A stretch of DNA of 64,000 nucleotides from assembly GCF_001182785.1 (NCBI RefSeq), contig NZ_CP012099.1, positions 2,292,501-2,356,500 on the forward strand. The letters run 5' to 3'. The notes beneath the pieces are model-generated. The model had not been told where the DNA came from and did no database searches. It saw only the letters and a list, made by a program, of their open reading frames with translations. Position 1 is the stretch's first letter, and each line of letters begins with the position of its first letter. Positions 1 through 9,414 of this stretch are shown here, piece after piece. The stretch comes from Bacillus thuringiensis. Lineage in GTDB: Bacteria; Bacillota; Bacilli; Bacillales; Bacillaceae_G. The position numbers and the translations under genes are program-made.

Positions 1-254
1 CCGTCTAATGCATCCCCACCAGGAATTGTAATAGCACCAGTAGGACCAGTAGTAACACTGGAGTTCACGCTTGGTTGAAGAATACCGTTTACATATAAGT
101 TGTAATACGTGAAAGTCGGAAAAGCAGTTGCAGTAGTACCCGCATCGTTTAAACAGGCTGTGGCAGCAATTGCAAAAGCTGCACCTGTACCTGTGCCGAC
201 TCCTAGTGTAGATGTAAATCTTCTCGATGCCATAAATGGTTGAATGATAGGCAA
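1..254 (-). CDS. DUF4183-type exosporium/spore-surface protein, C-terminus cut by window edge
   Basis: The first 84 codons are visible, from a TTG start at 254-252 preceded by AAGGAGTGA at good spacing. The N-terminus (LPIIQPFMASRRF, then a Gly/Thr/Ala-rich stretch and a YYNLYVNGILQPS motif) matches my memory of the DUF4183 domain, which in the Bacillus cereus group occurs in small proteins associated with the exosporium and collagen-like proteins. It is divergent from the collagen-like gene at 724, which supports a spore-surface role. The 3' end lies outside the window, so overall length and any further domains are unknown. Confidence 0.72.
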   Translation of the reverse strand, partial: MPIIQPFMASRRFTSTLGVGTGTGAAFAIAATACLNDAGTTATAFPTFTYYNLYVNGILQPSVNSSVTTGPTGAITIPGGDALD

Positions 255-723
255 TTAATTTTCACTCCTTACAATATTTTATTAGAACGAAGTATAAAAT
301 AACTTGTCCACTATATAGTATGAGAGTTTTTTATAATAGAAACGGCTTTACCTTTATAGGGTGAGCCCAATTTTAGTAAAGAAATGTTCTTTACTTATAT
401 GAAAAAAATGATGTTGTTACTTGCGGAATATTTGTTAATCGTAAATTCGGTTTTTGTATTCCAATTAAAATGTGTATTTGAATCTAAGAGATAAACGTGG
501 AAAAATAAAATAAACTCTTAAGTTTAGGTATTTAATCTAAGCAGTCAATTATTAAAAACATATAATTAATATGTGAGTCATGAACATAATTAAATAGTGT
601 TTTCAAGTTTAATTATATTTCATGTTTCCTATTTTAAGTCAATATATAACACATACTCTTTCACAACTTTTTGATCCTTATAATAGGAAAAACTCAAATA
701 TAAAACAAGTAAGGAGGACATAA
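255..723. other. divergent intergenic region between two spore-surface genes
   Basis: AT-rich 469-base region with no ORF that I can support. It holds the candidate sigma-K -10 for the minus-strand gene (314-322) and a small hairpin at 375-395 (AGTAAAGAA / TTCTTTACT). The Shine-Dalgarno AAGGAGG for the collagen-like gene lies at 711-717. CATACTCTT at 652-660 is a partial sigma-K -10 for the plus-strand gene but lacks a -35 match. Confidence 0.5.
314..322 (-). promoter_or_regulatory. candidate sigma-K -10 element (CATACTATA)
   Basis: On the minus strand this reads CATACTATA, a full match to the sigma-K -10 core CATAnnnTA, about 60 bases before the TTG start of the DUF4183 gene. No AC dinucleotide lies 17 bases upstream, so only the -10 half is supported. 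The call rests on the sequence match and on the spore-surface type of the gene. Confidence 0.35.
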
Positions 724-1998
<1,275 letters not shown>

Positions 1999-2040
1999 TT
2001 TGTTACAATGTTTAGTAGGAAATTAAACAGGGGTTTGTAT

Positions 2041-2080
2041 ATAGTCCTTCCTAATAAATTTAGGAAGGACTATATTTTTT
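2041..2080 (+). terminator. Rho-independent terminator of the collagen-like gene
   Basis: A 14-base perfect stem (ATAGTCCTTCCTAA / TTAGGAAGGACTAT) closes on a short AT loop and is followed by a T run. Confidence 0.9.
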
Positions 2081-2200
2081 AGGGAAATAAGTAATAAATC
2101 AATTGAATAATTACTCTTTATTAAGTTCGTATAAAAAAGTATAATTTACCCTTTCTCATTTAAGGCATAAGTTATGTAACTTTAAAAATTTCCGATCAGC

Positions 2201-2236
2201 AAAAAAAGATGAATTCTTTTAAAAAAGAATTCATCC
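2201..2236 (-). terminator. Rho-independent terminator for the small minus-strand gene
   Basis: Read on the minus strand, the hairpin GATGAATTCTTTT / AAAAGAATTCATC is followed by seven T residues, just after the stop codon at 2247. Confidence 0.85.
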
Positions 2237-2246
2237 ATAAAATAAA

Positions 2247-2414
2247 CTATTTATTTTTATTACAGTTACATCCTTTTTTCTTTACATAGCCTTGTTCGGC
2301 TAAGTCTCTTTGTGATTGGGAATTGGAAGATTGAGAATTGGAAGATTGAGAGGATGCTGAAGAGCTACTATTTTTATTATAAGAGTAGTTTTTTCGATAG
2401 TTATAATTACTCAT
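2247..2414 (-). CDS. small Ser/Asn-rich protein with CNC tail, probably sporulation-associated
   Basis: 55-residue ORF with an ideal Shine-Dalgarno (GGAGGTGAT) before ATG at 2414. The N-terminus is Asn/Tyr-rich (MSNYNYRKNYSYNKN). The middle carries a repeated SQSSN unit, and the end is basic with two cysteines (KKKGCNCNKNK). I do not recognise a named family. Its position between exosporium-type genes, a sigma-K-like promoter (AC-N17-CATATAATA) and its composition suggest a minor coat or exosporium protein; that is inference. The gene has its own terminator, so it is monocistronic. Confidence 0.72.
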   Translation of the reverse strand: MSNYNYRKNYSYNKNSSSSASSQSSNSQSSNSQSQRDLAEQGYVKKKGCNCNKNK

Positions 2415-2444
2415 AGTACTATCACCTCCAATTTAATATATAAA

Positions 2445-2472
2445 TATTATATGTATGTACACTATCAATTGT
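2445..2472 (-). promoter_or_regulatory. candidate sigma-K promoter (AC-N17-CATATAATA)
   Basis: On the minus strand, AC at 2472-2471 is followed after 17 bases by CATATAATA (2453-2445). This agrees with the sigma-K pattern of AC near -35 and CATAnnnTA at -10. The implied start site gives a leader of roughly 25-30 bases before the small Ser/Asn-rich gene. Confidence 0.5.
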
Positions 2473-2503
2473 TACTATTATTAATAGAAAGAGAAGATAC
2501 AAT

Positions 2504-2534
2504 AAAAAAATCTCCTCGGTATTTTCCCAGGAGA
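2504..2534 (-). terminator. Rho-independent terminator of the cupin gene
   Basis: On the minus strand, TCTCCTGGG...CCGAGGAGA forms an imperfect hairpin followed by a run of T residues, about 30 bases after the cupin stop codon. Confidence 0.8.
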
Positions 2535-2564
2535 TAAATGATGATTATTTTGAAAATTCGCAAA

Positions 2565-3197
2565 TTAATAACCCCAGTAAAGAGGGAAGTAATAAGAATC
2601 TTGGTAATACGGATTATGTTGTTGAGCGAGGGGCTGGGTTGGATAATTTTTCATTTCACGGTTTTGATTGCAGTTTGACGGAGGACCAATTACAGTAGTT
2701 GATTGAATAGGGGAAACCGCTTGTTTCCATTGTTGTTCATTGAGGCAGTAAGTATGTGCCATCATATGAGCCGGAGTTAATCTTAAAATGTCAGAACCGA
2801 AAATAACTTCTGGCGCTGGAGCGTTGAAAATAGCTAATAAATGAGTATTATCTGCTGTAGCAATTTCATAATGCCACCACGCTTGTGGAATGTTAGCAAC
2901 TTGCCCAGGTTTTATCGGTAAGTTTAATATTTGATTCGTAAATGGATTAAGTAAAGAAACAACAGCAGACCCTGAAATACAATAAACAAGTTCAGCTGCA
3001 TTTTGATGAATATGTGGTTCTACAACATTTCCTGTACTTAAATAAATATCTAATAATGAAGTATTTTCTAAAGTATTTAATTGTTTAATACCAAGTACAT
3101 TTATATAATTTTGGGCATCTTTCCGAAAAAAATTACTTTTATTTACATCATAAGTAAAATTGGTTGAGGGGGAGGTATAGTCGATGTTGGCAGTCAA
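2565..3197 (-). CDS. single-domain cupin protein with Pro/Gln/Tyr-rich tail
   Basis: 210 residues. Cupin motif 1 is visible near residues 56-77 (GNVVEPHIHQNAAELVYCISG, with HxH and a downstream Glu). Motif 2 is near residues 97-116 (GQVANIPQAWWHYE). These supply the His/Glu/His set of a metal-binding cupin. The C-terminal 45 residues are rich in Asn, Gln, Pro and Tyr, which is unusual for a cytosolic enzyme and reminiscent of coat proteins. The substrate is unknown; oxalate-decarboxylase-like cupins are known spore-coat components, but identity here is not established. A good sigma-K promoter match lies upstream, supporting mother-cell expression. Confidence 0.75.
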   Translation of the reverse strand: MTANIDYTSPSTNFTYDVNKSNFFRKDAQNYINVLGIKQLNTLENTSLLDIYLSTGNVVEPHIHQNAAELVYCISGSAVVSLLNPFTNQILNLPIKPGQVANIPQAWWHYEIATADNTHLLAIFNAPAPEVIFGSDILRLTPAHMMAHTYCLNEQQWKQAVSPIQSTTVIGPPSNCNQNREMKNYPTQPLAQQHNPYYQDSYYFPLYWGY

Positions 3198-3239
3198 TTA
3201 TATTACCCGCCTTTCTATAGGGAAGTTAGGTTGCAAAAT

Positions 3240-3267
3240 TAGGATATGTGTCTAGTCTTTGTTTTGT
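3240..3267 (-). promoter_or_regulatory. candidate sigma-K promoter (AC-N17-CATATCCTA)
   Basis: Minus-strand AC at 3267-3266, 17 bases, then CATATCCTA at 3248-3240, matching AC / CATAnnnTA. It lies about 45 bases before the cupin ATG. Confidence 0.5.
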
Positions 3268-3426
3268 GCTGTTGTCGGTAGCTTAATAAATTCATTTATT
3301 CCATAAAGAATAAAGTATTAAGATTAAACTATATTCGTATTCCCATTCATACTTTGGATTGATGGAAAAAAGTAATGAAAATGTTAATTTAAAAGTACAT
3401 CAATCATTTATAAGGAGTGAATGTTC

Positions 3427-3732
3427 ATGTCATATAGTGAAATGATTAGAAATGAAGTGCTCAGCTGGGCGGGTGTTTCTGAAAAACCGCATCGATTTGG
3501 TGGTATTGAAATAAATTATGGCAAGAAAGAACTTGGCCATCTGCATGGTGATAAATTAGCTGATTTACCATTTCCGAAGTTAAAGCGAGATGAATTAGTG
3601 AACCGAGGATTGGTAAAACCACATCATATATTACCTGAATCAGGATGGATCAGTTATTATATAAAGAGTGAAGAGGATATTCCATTTGCAATTGAGTTAT
3701 TTCGTATGCAATATGATCGAATTAAAAAGTAA
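3427..3732 (+). CDS. luciferase-like (DUF5519) family protein
   Basis: 101 residues from ATG 3427, chosen because AAGGAG at 3412-3417 lies 9 bases upstream; an ATG at 3421 would be too close. The sequence (SWAGVSEKPHRFGGIEINYGKKELGHLHG, then LVNRGLVKPHHILPESGWISYYI) resembles the small single-domain family annotated as luciferase-like or DUF5519, with conserved GHLHGD and HHxLPxSGW motifs. The name reflects structural similarity; the cellular function is not known. It lies directly before the ECF41-type promoter and operon but has no obvious link to it. Confidence 0.7.
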   Translation: MSYSEMIRNEVLSWAGVSEKPHRFGGIEINYGKKELGHLHGDKLADLPFPKLKRDELVNRGLVKPHHILPESGWISYYIKSEEDIPFAIELFRMQYDRIKK

Positions 3733-3766
3733 TGAAATATAGTAGGGTAATAAAAATTTATTTTCA

Positions 3767-3793
3767 TGTCACATCCCTCCTTAATCGTTCGTC
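3767..3793 (+). promoter_or_regulatory. ECF41-type promoter TGTCACA-N16-CGTC
   Basis: TGTCACA at 3767-3773 and CGTC at 3790-3793 are separated by exactly 16 bases, which is the motif I recall for ECF41 sigma factors. The predicted transcript starts around 3800, just before the Shine-Dalgarno AAGGAGGG at 3810-3817 of the oxidoreductase-sigma operon, implying autoregulation. Confidence 0.72.
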
Positions 3794-3825
3794 TTGTATG
3801 TAGAATGATAAGGAGGGATTTTTTT

Positions 3826-5136
3826 ATGAATACATTTGATATAGCAATTGTTGGCGGTGGGCTTGCTGGATTAACAGCATCTATATATTTAGCGAAAGCT
3901 GGAAGGAAAGTGATTGTATTAGAAAAGTCCAGTCACTTCGGTGGCCGAGGGATGACTATAAATAAAAATGGGATCTGCATGAATCTTGGTGCACATGCTT
4001 TATATAGAGGCGGGGCAGCGTTTATAACTTTTAATGAGCTCGGTTTGAATCTTCCAGGTGGAATACCATCTACAAAAGCACATGGAATATGGAAAGGGGA
4101 TATATTCACCATCCCAACAGATTTTCGCTCAATTTTATCAACACCACTACTTTCGTGGTCTGCAAAAGTACAATTCTCACGTCTTATGATTCGTTTAGGA
4201 AATTTAGATATAGGAGAAGTTCCGAAAATGAGTCTAACTACATGGGCAGAAAATGAAATAAAAGATCCAATGGTTCGCAATATATTTTATGCGTTATGTC
4301 GGACAACAACATATACGTTTGCTCCTACAATACAATTAGCATCATCTGTACTAAAGCAAATACAGCTTTCTATAAAAGAAGGAGTGCTTTATGTAGATGG
4401 GGGTTGGGAGACGATAATAACAAAATTAAGAGCTATAGCGAATGATGTCGGGGTGCAATTTTTGGCTAAAAAGCATGTTTTGGAAATAGAGCATTACGAA
4501 GATAAACAAAGAATACATTGTGTTGATGATGAGGCTTTTGAAGTAGGTACAGTCATCGTGACGACTCCGCCGAAAGAAGCTTGTAAAATAATAAAAGGTG
4601 CAGAAGGAACAAGTTTGCATAGATGGAGTGAACAATCGGTACCGGTTACTGTTGCTGCATTAGATATTGGCTTGAGACAATTACCCAATCCTACACATCA
4701 ATTTGTATTAGGATTAGATCGACCTATATTTTTCACAAATCAATCGAGAGCAGCTAAATTAAGTGAAGATGGATCAATTGCAGTGAGTCTAATTAAGTAC
4801 CATAATCCTGTGCTAGAGATGAATCATATTCATGAAGATAAAGAACAGTTGGAAAGTACGATGGAGTTGTTACATCCAACTTGGAAAAGAGAAGTTGTTG
4901 CACAGCAATATTTACCGAAAATAACAGTAGTACATGATTTTCCTCATATTGACCGTGTTGAAAAACCGGGCCCTAATATACCTGAAATGCCAGGTGTTTA
5001 TGTTGCAGGAGATTGGGCAGGGCATGATGAAATATTAGCTGATGCTGCGGTAGCAAGCGGGAAACGTGCAGCGTTACACATTTTAAAGCAATATGAAAGT
5101 GAGGGTGTTCATCATGGAAACGGAGCAGTTATATGA
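3826..5136 (+). CDS. FAD-dependent oxidoreductase (phytoene desaturase/amine oxidase-like) of an ECF41 operon
   Basis: 436 residues from ATG 3826, preceded by AAGGAGGG; a longer frame upstream would run through the ECF41 promoter and is rejected. The N-terminus carries the Rossmann dinucleotide motif GGGLAGLTASIYLAKAG with an acidic strand end (VIVLEKS) and the RHG-like FGGRG motif of the amine oxidase/phytoene desaturase superfamily. The C-terminus has the second FAD motif (GVYVAGDWAGHDEILADAA). The substrate is unknown. The 3' end overlaps the start of the sigma-factor gene by 23 bases, so the two are translationally coupled. ECF41 sigma factors are typically next to such oxidoreductases (the COE gene class). 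Confidence 0.85.
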   Translation: MNTFDIAIVGGGLAGLTASIYLAKAGRKVIVLEKSSHFGGRGMTINKNGICMNLGAHALYRGGAAFITFNELGLNLPGGIPSTKAHGIWKGDIFTIPTDFRSILSTPLLSWSAKVQFSRLMIRLGNLDIGEVPKMSLTTWAENEIKDPMVRNIFYALCRTTTYTFAPTIQLASSVLKQIQLSIKEGVLYVDGGWETIITKLRAIANDVGVQFLAKKHVLEIEHYEDKQRIHCVDDEAFEVGTVIVTTPPKEACKIIKGAEGTSLHRWSEQSVPVTVAALDIGLRQLPNPTHQFVLGLDRPIFFTNQSRAAKLSEDGSIAVSLIKYHNPVLEMNHIHEDKEQLESTMELLHPTWKREVVAQQYLPKITVVHDFPHIDRVEKPGPNIPEMPGVYVAGDWAGHDEILADAAVASGKRAALHILKQYESEGVHHGNGAVI

Positions 5137-5983
5137 AGCGTATCAACCATTATTATTTTCGTTAGCATACAGAATTCTTGGGAGCGTTATGGATGCTGAG
5201 GATATCGTTCAGGATGTATTTATCTCGTTAAATAATATAGAAGATCCTCAATCTATAGAAAATATGAAAGCATATCTATGTAAGATGGCGACAAATCGTT
5301 CAATTGATAAATTACGATCGGCAGCGCATAAACGTAACGTGTATGTAGGGATGTGGTTACCAGAGCCACTTGTAGAAGAGAGTGATGAGCCATCAAAGTC
5401 ATTTATAATGAAAGAATCCCTTTCCACCGCATATTTATTACTTTTACAACAACTATCTGAGGTAGAAAGGATTGTTTTCATATTAAGAGAGGTTTTCAGT
5501 TATGAATACGAAGAAATAGCTTCAATTGTTGATAAGAGTAGTGTGAACTGTAGGAAGATCTTTCAACGTGCACGAAAAAGCATTTTGGAGAAACCGGAGC
5601 AATCAAAATTAAGCACGGAGAAAATGGCTTCTTATGTTGAAAAGTTTGTATCATCATTACAGTGTGGGGATGCGGAAGGTATGTTAGAAGTATTAAAAAC
5701 AGATGCTATACTCAAAGCTGATGGTGGTGGTAAAGTTACGACTGCGATTAATCCGATTTATTCTGCGGATCGAATTATACGTTTGTTCTTTGGGATTGCA
5801 CAACGATTGACAGAAGAGTACACTGTTGATTTCAAAATGGTAAATGGTATACCAGGAGTTATAGTTACAATAAATAATAAAGTAACGTATGTTCTTTCGT
5901 TTGCATTTGAGGATGAGAAAATTTCAAATATTTATATGATGGTTAATCCTGAAAAACTTATGCATTTAAATGTAAAAATATAA
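5114..5983 (+). CDS. ECF41-family RNA polymerase sigma factor with C-terminal SnoaL-like domain
   Basis: 289 residues from ATG 5114 (GTGAGGGTG upstream). Region 2 is present (AEDIVQDVFISL, near residue 30) and region 4 includes an HTH (YEEIASIVDKSSVNCRKIFQRAR, near residues 135-160). The hallmarks of group ECF41 are all visible: WLPEP in the linker, DGGGK in the C-terminal domain, and a terminal NPEKL motif. In this group the roughly 100-residue SnoaL-like extension replaces a separate anti-sigma factor and modulates activity. A matching promoter lies upstream of the operon (3767-3793). The inducing signal is unknown. Confidence 0.9.
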   Translation: METEQLYEAYQPLLFSLAYRILGSVMDAEDIVQDVFISLNNIEDPQSIENMKAYLCKMATNRSIDKLRSAAHKRNVYVGMWLPEPLVEESDEPSKSFIMKESLSTAYLLLLQQLSEVERIVFILREVFSYEYEEIASIVDKSSVNCRKIFQRARKSILEKPEQSKLSTEKMASYVEKFVSSLQCGDAEGMLEVLKTDAILKADGGGKVTTAINPIYSADRIIRLFFGIAQRLTEEYTVDFKMVNGIPGVIVTINNKVTYVLSFAFEDEKISNIYMMVNPEKLMHLNVKI

Positions 5984-6015
5984 AAAAGCGCATTTCTTCA
6001 GAAATGCGTTTTTTA
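5984..6015. terminator. bidirectional terminator between the sigma-factor gene and the 6016 gene
   Basis: AAAAAGCGCATTTC / GAAATGCGTTTTTT forms a near-perfect hairpin with A and T runs on both sides. It ends the ECF41 operon and the convergent small gene. Confidence 0.88.
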
Positions 6016-6174
6016 TTATTTTTCTAACATTTCAAGAGGTACATCTTTTTCGCCCGCTACCTCAAATTTAATTTCCCCGTCTTCTTCATAAATACGTGTA
6101 ATAATCGGTATAGTAATCATTAATTTTTTATGCTGCTTTCGTTTTCGAGCAGCATCTAAGCTAATCACGTTCAT
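6016..6174 (-). CDS. conserved small hypothetical protein
   Basis: 52 residues from ATG 6174, with AAAGGATG upstream; longer frames lack a ribosome site. The N-terminus MNVISLDAARKRKQHKK is basic. A beta-like segment follows (LMITIPIITRIYEEDGEIKFEVAG), and the tail is acidic. No membrane segment or known motif. The function is not known. It shares a terminator with the sigma-factor operon. Confidence 0.65.
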   Translation of the reverse strand: MNVISLDAARKRKQHKKLMITIPIITRIYEEDGEIKFEVAGEKDVPLEMLEK

Positions 6175-6487
6175 TTGTAAGCATCCTTTCTTCTGGAAAT
6201 ATATAAACAAAGAAAATGCGTCCGAAAAGGGCGCTTAATTGAATTTGAAATACCGATTCATTTAAATGGGGTTTATATAATTTAATAACTGCAATTTTAA
6301 TATGAAATAATATGAATGGAATAATTGCACGTAGAAATTAACTTTACCAAAAAACGAAACAATATGCTATAAAAAATTATAAATCTTTGTCATATAACAG
6401 GAAAAAGGTTTTTGTTTCGCATATAATAAAAAGTAGACGGGCAGCAAGAGCTTTTTCATCATATTGCTTGGAAAGGCGATGAAAAGA

Positions 6488-7072
6488 ATGGATACAGTAG
6501 ATTCATTATTATTGCAACTTGAACAATATGGAGAAGAGCATGATCGAAATAAAAAAACAAGGGAAGAAAAATTACGGAATGTTTCTCGTGAGATGGGGCA
6601 ATTTTTATCAATTTTAGTAAAAGGGTGTAATGCAAAAAATATCTTGGAAATTGGAACTTCTAATGGTTATTCTACATTGTGGTTAGCTAATGCGGTAGAA
6701 GAAACAAATGGAAATGTAACAACTGTAGAGCTTTCTTCAGAACGAGTTGGAGAGGCACTTGTCAATTTTGAAAAGGCAAACCTGTTACAAAGAATCGATA
6801 TTCATAATCAAGAAGCCGGGGCATTTTTAGATTCGCAATTAGATCATTCATTTGATTTTATTTTCCTAGATTCAGAGCGCACGCAATACATGTGGTGGTT
6901 TGAGCATATAAAACGTATGTTACAACCAAAAGGTTTTCTTGTTGTTGATAATGCAACTTCTCATGCGAGTGAATTAGATGAGTTTATAAAAATGATTGAA
7001 GAAGATGATACGTTTGAAACGGTGTTATTAGCGTTTCAAAAGGGAGCATTTGTAGCTCGCAAAAATAAATAG
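6488..7072 (+). CDS. O-methyltransferase, class I SAM-dependent (YrrM/caffeoyl-CoA type)
   Basis: About 194 residues. SAM-binding motif I is LEIGTSNGYSTLWLA (residues 53-67), followed by an acidic end of strand 2 (TTVELSSERV) and FDFIFLDSERTQYMWWFE plus VVDNATSH, the pattern of the DUF1442/O-methyltransferase_3 family in which an Asp and Asn bind a divalent metal. The acceptor is unknown. Starts at 6479 (ATG) and 6464 (TTG) are alternatives; 6488 places the AAAGGCGAT ribosome site best. Confidence 0.78.
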   Translation: MDTVDSLLLQLEQYGEEHDRNKKTREEKLRNVSREMGQFLSILVKGCNAKNILEIGTSNGYSTLWLANAVEETNGNVTTVELSSERVGEALVNFEKANLLQRIDIHNQEAGAFLDSQLDHSFDFIFLDSERTQYMWWFEHIKRMLQPKGFLVVDNATSHASELDEFIKMIEEDDTFETVLLAFQKGAFVARKNK

Positions 7073-7122
7073 AAGTGAGTGTAATAGAATTATCACATTG
7101 AAAACAGGTGAATGTCAAAAGA

Positions 7123-7272
7123 TTGAGTGTAGCACGATTGAAAGAACGTAAATTATTTAGGGAATATATGAAGAATCCGCCTTCAGCATGTTGTTCTCTA
7201 GGTCTTAAGTCTGAGGAAAATTATGTTGATTACAGGTATACTTATAGTAAGAAACAGGGAATGACTGCATAA
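7123..7272 (+). CDS. very short ORF with an E2-fold-like N-terminal pattern; gene or remnant
   Basis: 49 codons from TTG 7123 (AGGTGA 11 bases upstream) or 54 from GTG 7108, ending at 7272. The translation begins with an amphipathic helix (ARLKERKLFREYMKN), then PPSACCSLGLKSEENYVDYRYTYSKKQG. The run helix, N-PP, C-S, acidic-N, aromatics loosely resembles the first 50 residues of ubiquitin-conjugating (UBC/E2) folds, but there is no catalytic-cysteine region because the frame stops early. It may be a truncated remnant or a small protein of its own. Weak support. Confidence 0.3.
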   Translation: MSVARLKERKLFREYMKNPPSACCSLGLKSEENYVDYRYTYSKKQGMTA

Positions 7273-7386
7273 ATAGGCATTTCTAAGAAAGTCGATTTCA
7301 AGCAGTCAGAATGTATATGAAATACGATATAATTGATGAAATATAGTGCATATAAATTCGCACATATAAATAAAGGAGCGATTTTG

Positions 7387-8499
7387 TTGACTGAACTCGA
7401 GAAAAAAGAACCTGTATCCATTGTGAAAGATAATAATGTAGAAGTAGTAGTTGATACAGTTATAAAAGATGCAGAATTAGAGGAACTAAATAAAGAAGCT
7501 GATCTTTATGTACAAAAGTTAAATAGCGAGCAAAATACAGATTTATCAAAAGTATTGTCTCAGCTAGGAGATTTAGGGGATAAAGAGCAACAAGCAGCAG
7601 GACAAACGTTATCAGCTTTAAAACGCCCTGTAACAGCGATGATGAATGGGAAAAATGAAGAAATTCCAAATACATTGTTAGAATTAAGAAAAGTGGTATC
7701 AGAGCTTGATCCCAATTCACTTAAAGCAAGTGGTATGAAGAAAATAATGTTTAAAGTATTCAAGAAAAATCCACTTGAAACATACGTGCATAAATACCAA
7801 TCTATAGATAAACAAATCGAGGAAATTATTAGATCCCTTCTAATTGGTCGTGATAACTTACAAGAGGATACAGTTGGTCTTGAAATGTTAAAAGAACAAT
7901 CGCACGATAAAATTCATGCTCTTGATAAACAAGTATACTTAGGGAAAAAGCTTGCTGGCATGCTTGAAGCTGAGAAACAAAACCCAGAGCGTCAAAGGGA
8001 TATCCCGTTAATTAACGATGCATTAGAAAAGATACTTGTACGTACACGTAATATGCAGCAAGCGAAAAGTGTATTATTACAATCTATAGCTTCTGTAGAC
8101 ATCATTAAGAAAAATAATGAAAAATTAACAGAGGCAATACGTAATGCGATTACGATGACACAAAACGTTGTAACAGTTTCAGCTGCTATTCAGCTTGCAT
8201 TAACGAATCAACGGAAAACAATTGATGCCGTAAATGCGACGAATGAAGCAATTGAATCGATGGTATTAAGTAATTCTCAAGCGTTAAAACAAAATACAGA
8301 AGAAACGACAAAATTGCTTGAAAACCCTGCTATTAGCATGGATAAATTACGTGAATCATTCCAAAATGTGTTCGCTGCAATTGAAGCATCTGAAAAATCG
8401 TCAGAACGTATTATTGAGTCAAGCAAGAAGTTCGTTATTGAACTAGACACATTTAATGATGAGATGAAGCAGAAACTCATTCAGCGTCCAAGGAAATAA
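7387..8499 (+). CDS. TelA-family (toxic anion resistance) protein
   Basis: 370 residues from TTG 7387, chosen because AAAGGAG at 7372-7378 gives 8-base spacing. Almost entirely charged helix, soluble, with no signal or membrane segment. The sequence LNSEQNTDLSKVLSQLGDLGDKEQQAAGQTLSALKRPV, then QSIDKQIEEIIRSLLIGRDNLQEDTVGLEMLKEQ, fits the TelA/YaaN family (PF05816). The family name comes from plasmid tellurite resistance; the molecular role in Bacillus is uncertain, with links to envelope stress. It is in an operon with xpaC 24 bases downstream. Confidence 0.85.
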   Translation: MTELEKKEPVSIVKDNNVEVVVDTVIKDAELEELNKEADLYVQKLNSEQNTDLSKVLSQLGDLGDKEQQAAGQTLSALKRPVTAMMNGKNEEIPNTLLELRKVVSELDPNSLKASGMKKIMFKVFKKNPLETYVHKYQSIDKQIEEIIRSLLIGRDNLQEDTVGLEMLKEQSHDKIHALDKQVYLGKKLAGMLEAEKQNPERQRDIPLINDALEKILVRTRNMQQAKSVLLQSIASVDIIKKNNEKLTEAIRNAITMTQNVVTVSAAIQLALTNQRKTIDAVNATNEAIESMVLSNSQALKQNTEETTKLLENPAISMDKLRESFQNVFAAIEASEKSSERIIESSKKFVIELDTFNDEMKQKLIQRPRK

Positions 8500-8523
8500 C
8501 GGATTATTAGAGGAGGTGAACAA

Positions 8524-9357
8524 ATGAGTTTCATTCAAACAGTACTATTACTACTCGGTACATTGCTTTTAATAGCATTTACTGTCGTTGTTTTAGTCGT
8601 ATACTTCGGGCGGAAACTGTATTTTTCATGGACGAAGCCATATAAAAGAGCGCAAGAGTCTCTAGATAAGATATCAAACAAATCAATACCGTTTCTACAA
8701 GAATTTACACAACATCCACTGTTTTATCGCTGGATCCGCACCGAAGGAAAGAAAGAACAAAATACATTAAATACTCTATTTTGTGCATCAGGTCAACGTA
8801 CGAGAGAGCAAGTCTTCTCGATGTTACCGAAAGAAAAACAGAAAAAAGTGCATGTAATGGCAAAAACTACGAAAAAGCTTACGAATGAAGATATTGATGT
8901 GGCTGCGATGAAAGTGAAAGATTTCTTAAGACAAGAAACGCAGCAAACTGTAAAACCGACAGACTTATCATTTTACAAATTGTATTTTTATGACCGTTAT
9001 CCAGACGCATTAAATACAATTCAAGCGTATAAACGCTCAATAAATCCTTCATTACAAAGAACGGTTGATGATATTACAATTTCAGTATTAAATGCACTTC
9101 CGTACTATCAAGAGCAACGCATGTTTGAACAACAACATAAACTTGAAACATTCTTAATGAAAGATTTAACGGCCATGTTATCGTTAGTAGTACAATTACC
9201 ACCTTCACAAAGACCAGAGAAGGAAGAAGAACTGAAGATCTACTTGGAAAATTTCAAAAAAGAAATGGAAGTAGTAGAGCGAGATATTCGCGACTCGATT
9301 GATCACGATTTAAATGTGAAGATGAGAGCAGCGACTGAGAAGTTTAAGAATAAATAA
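8524..9357 (+). CDS. xpaC: XpaC-like membrane-anchored protein
   Basis: 277 residues. A perfect AGGAGGTGA precedes the ATG. One N-terminal transmembrane helix (residues 5-27, FIQTVLLLLGTLLLIAFTVV) is followed by a long charged helical cytosolic region. The family (5-bromo-4-chloroindolyl phosphate hydrolysis protein, PF10112) regularly accompanies TelA/YaaN. The original phosphatase phenotype does not define a clear activity, and no catalytic motif is visible. The 24-base gap to telA and shared terminator indicate one transcript. Confidence 0.82.
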   Translation: MSFIQTVLLLLGTLLLIAFTVVVLVVYFGRKLYFSWTKPYKRAQESLDKISNKSIPFLQEFTQHPLFYRWIRTEGKKEQNTLNTLFCASGQRTREQVFSMLPKEKQKKVHVMAKTTKKLTNEDIDVAAMKVKDFLRQETQQTVKPTDLSFYKLYFYDRYPDALNTIQAYKRSINPSLQRTVDDITISVLNALPYYQEQRMFEQQHKLETFLMKDLTAMLSLVVQLPPSQRPEKEEELKIYLENFKKEMEVVERDIRDSIDHDLNVKMRAATEKFKNK

Positions 9358-9358
9358 C

Positions 9359-9408
9359 AAAAAGCGCCTTAAAAGCTAAGTATCACAGCTTTAAGGCGCT
9401 TTTTTTAT
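9359..9408. terminator. bidirectional terminator between xpaC and the glycosidase gene
   Basis: AAAGCGCCTTAAAAGCT / AGCTTTAAGGCGCTTT, a long near-perfect stem with a 9-base loop, with A and T tracts on both sides. Confidence 0.92.
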
Positions 9409-9414
9409 GAGACT

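Noticed and set aside
3766..3825. Upstream extension of the oxidoreductase to an ATG at 3766
   Set aside because: That ATG is part of the ECF41 -35 element TGTCACA, and the good ribosome site belongs to ATG 3826.
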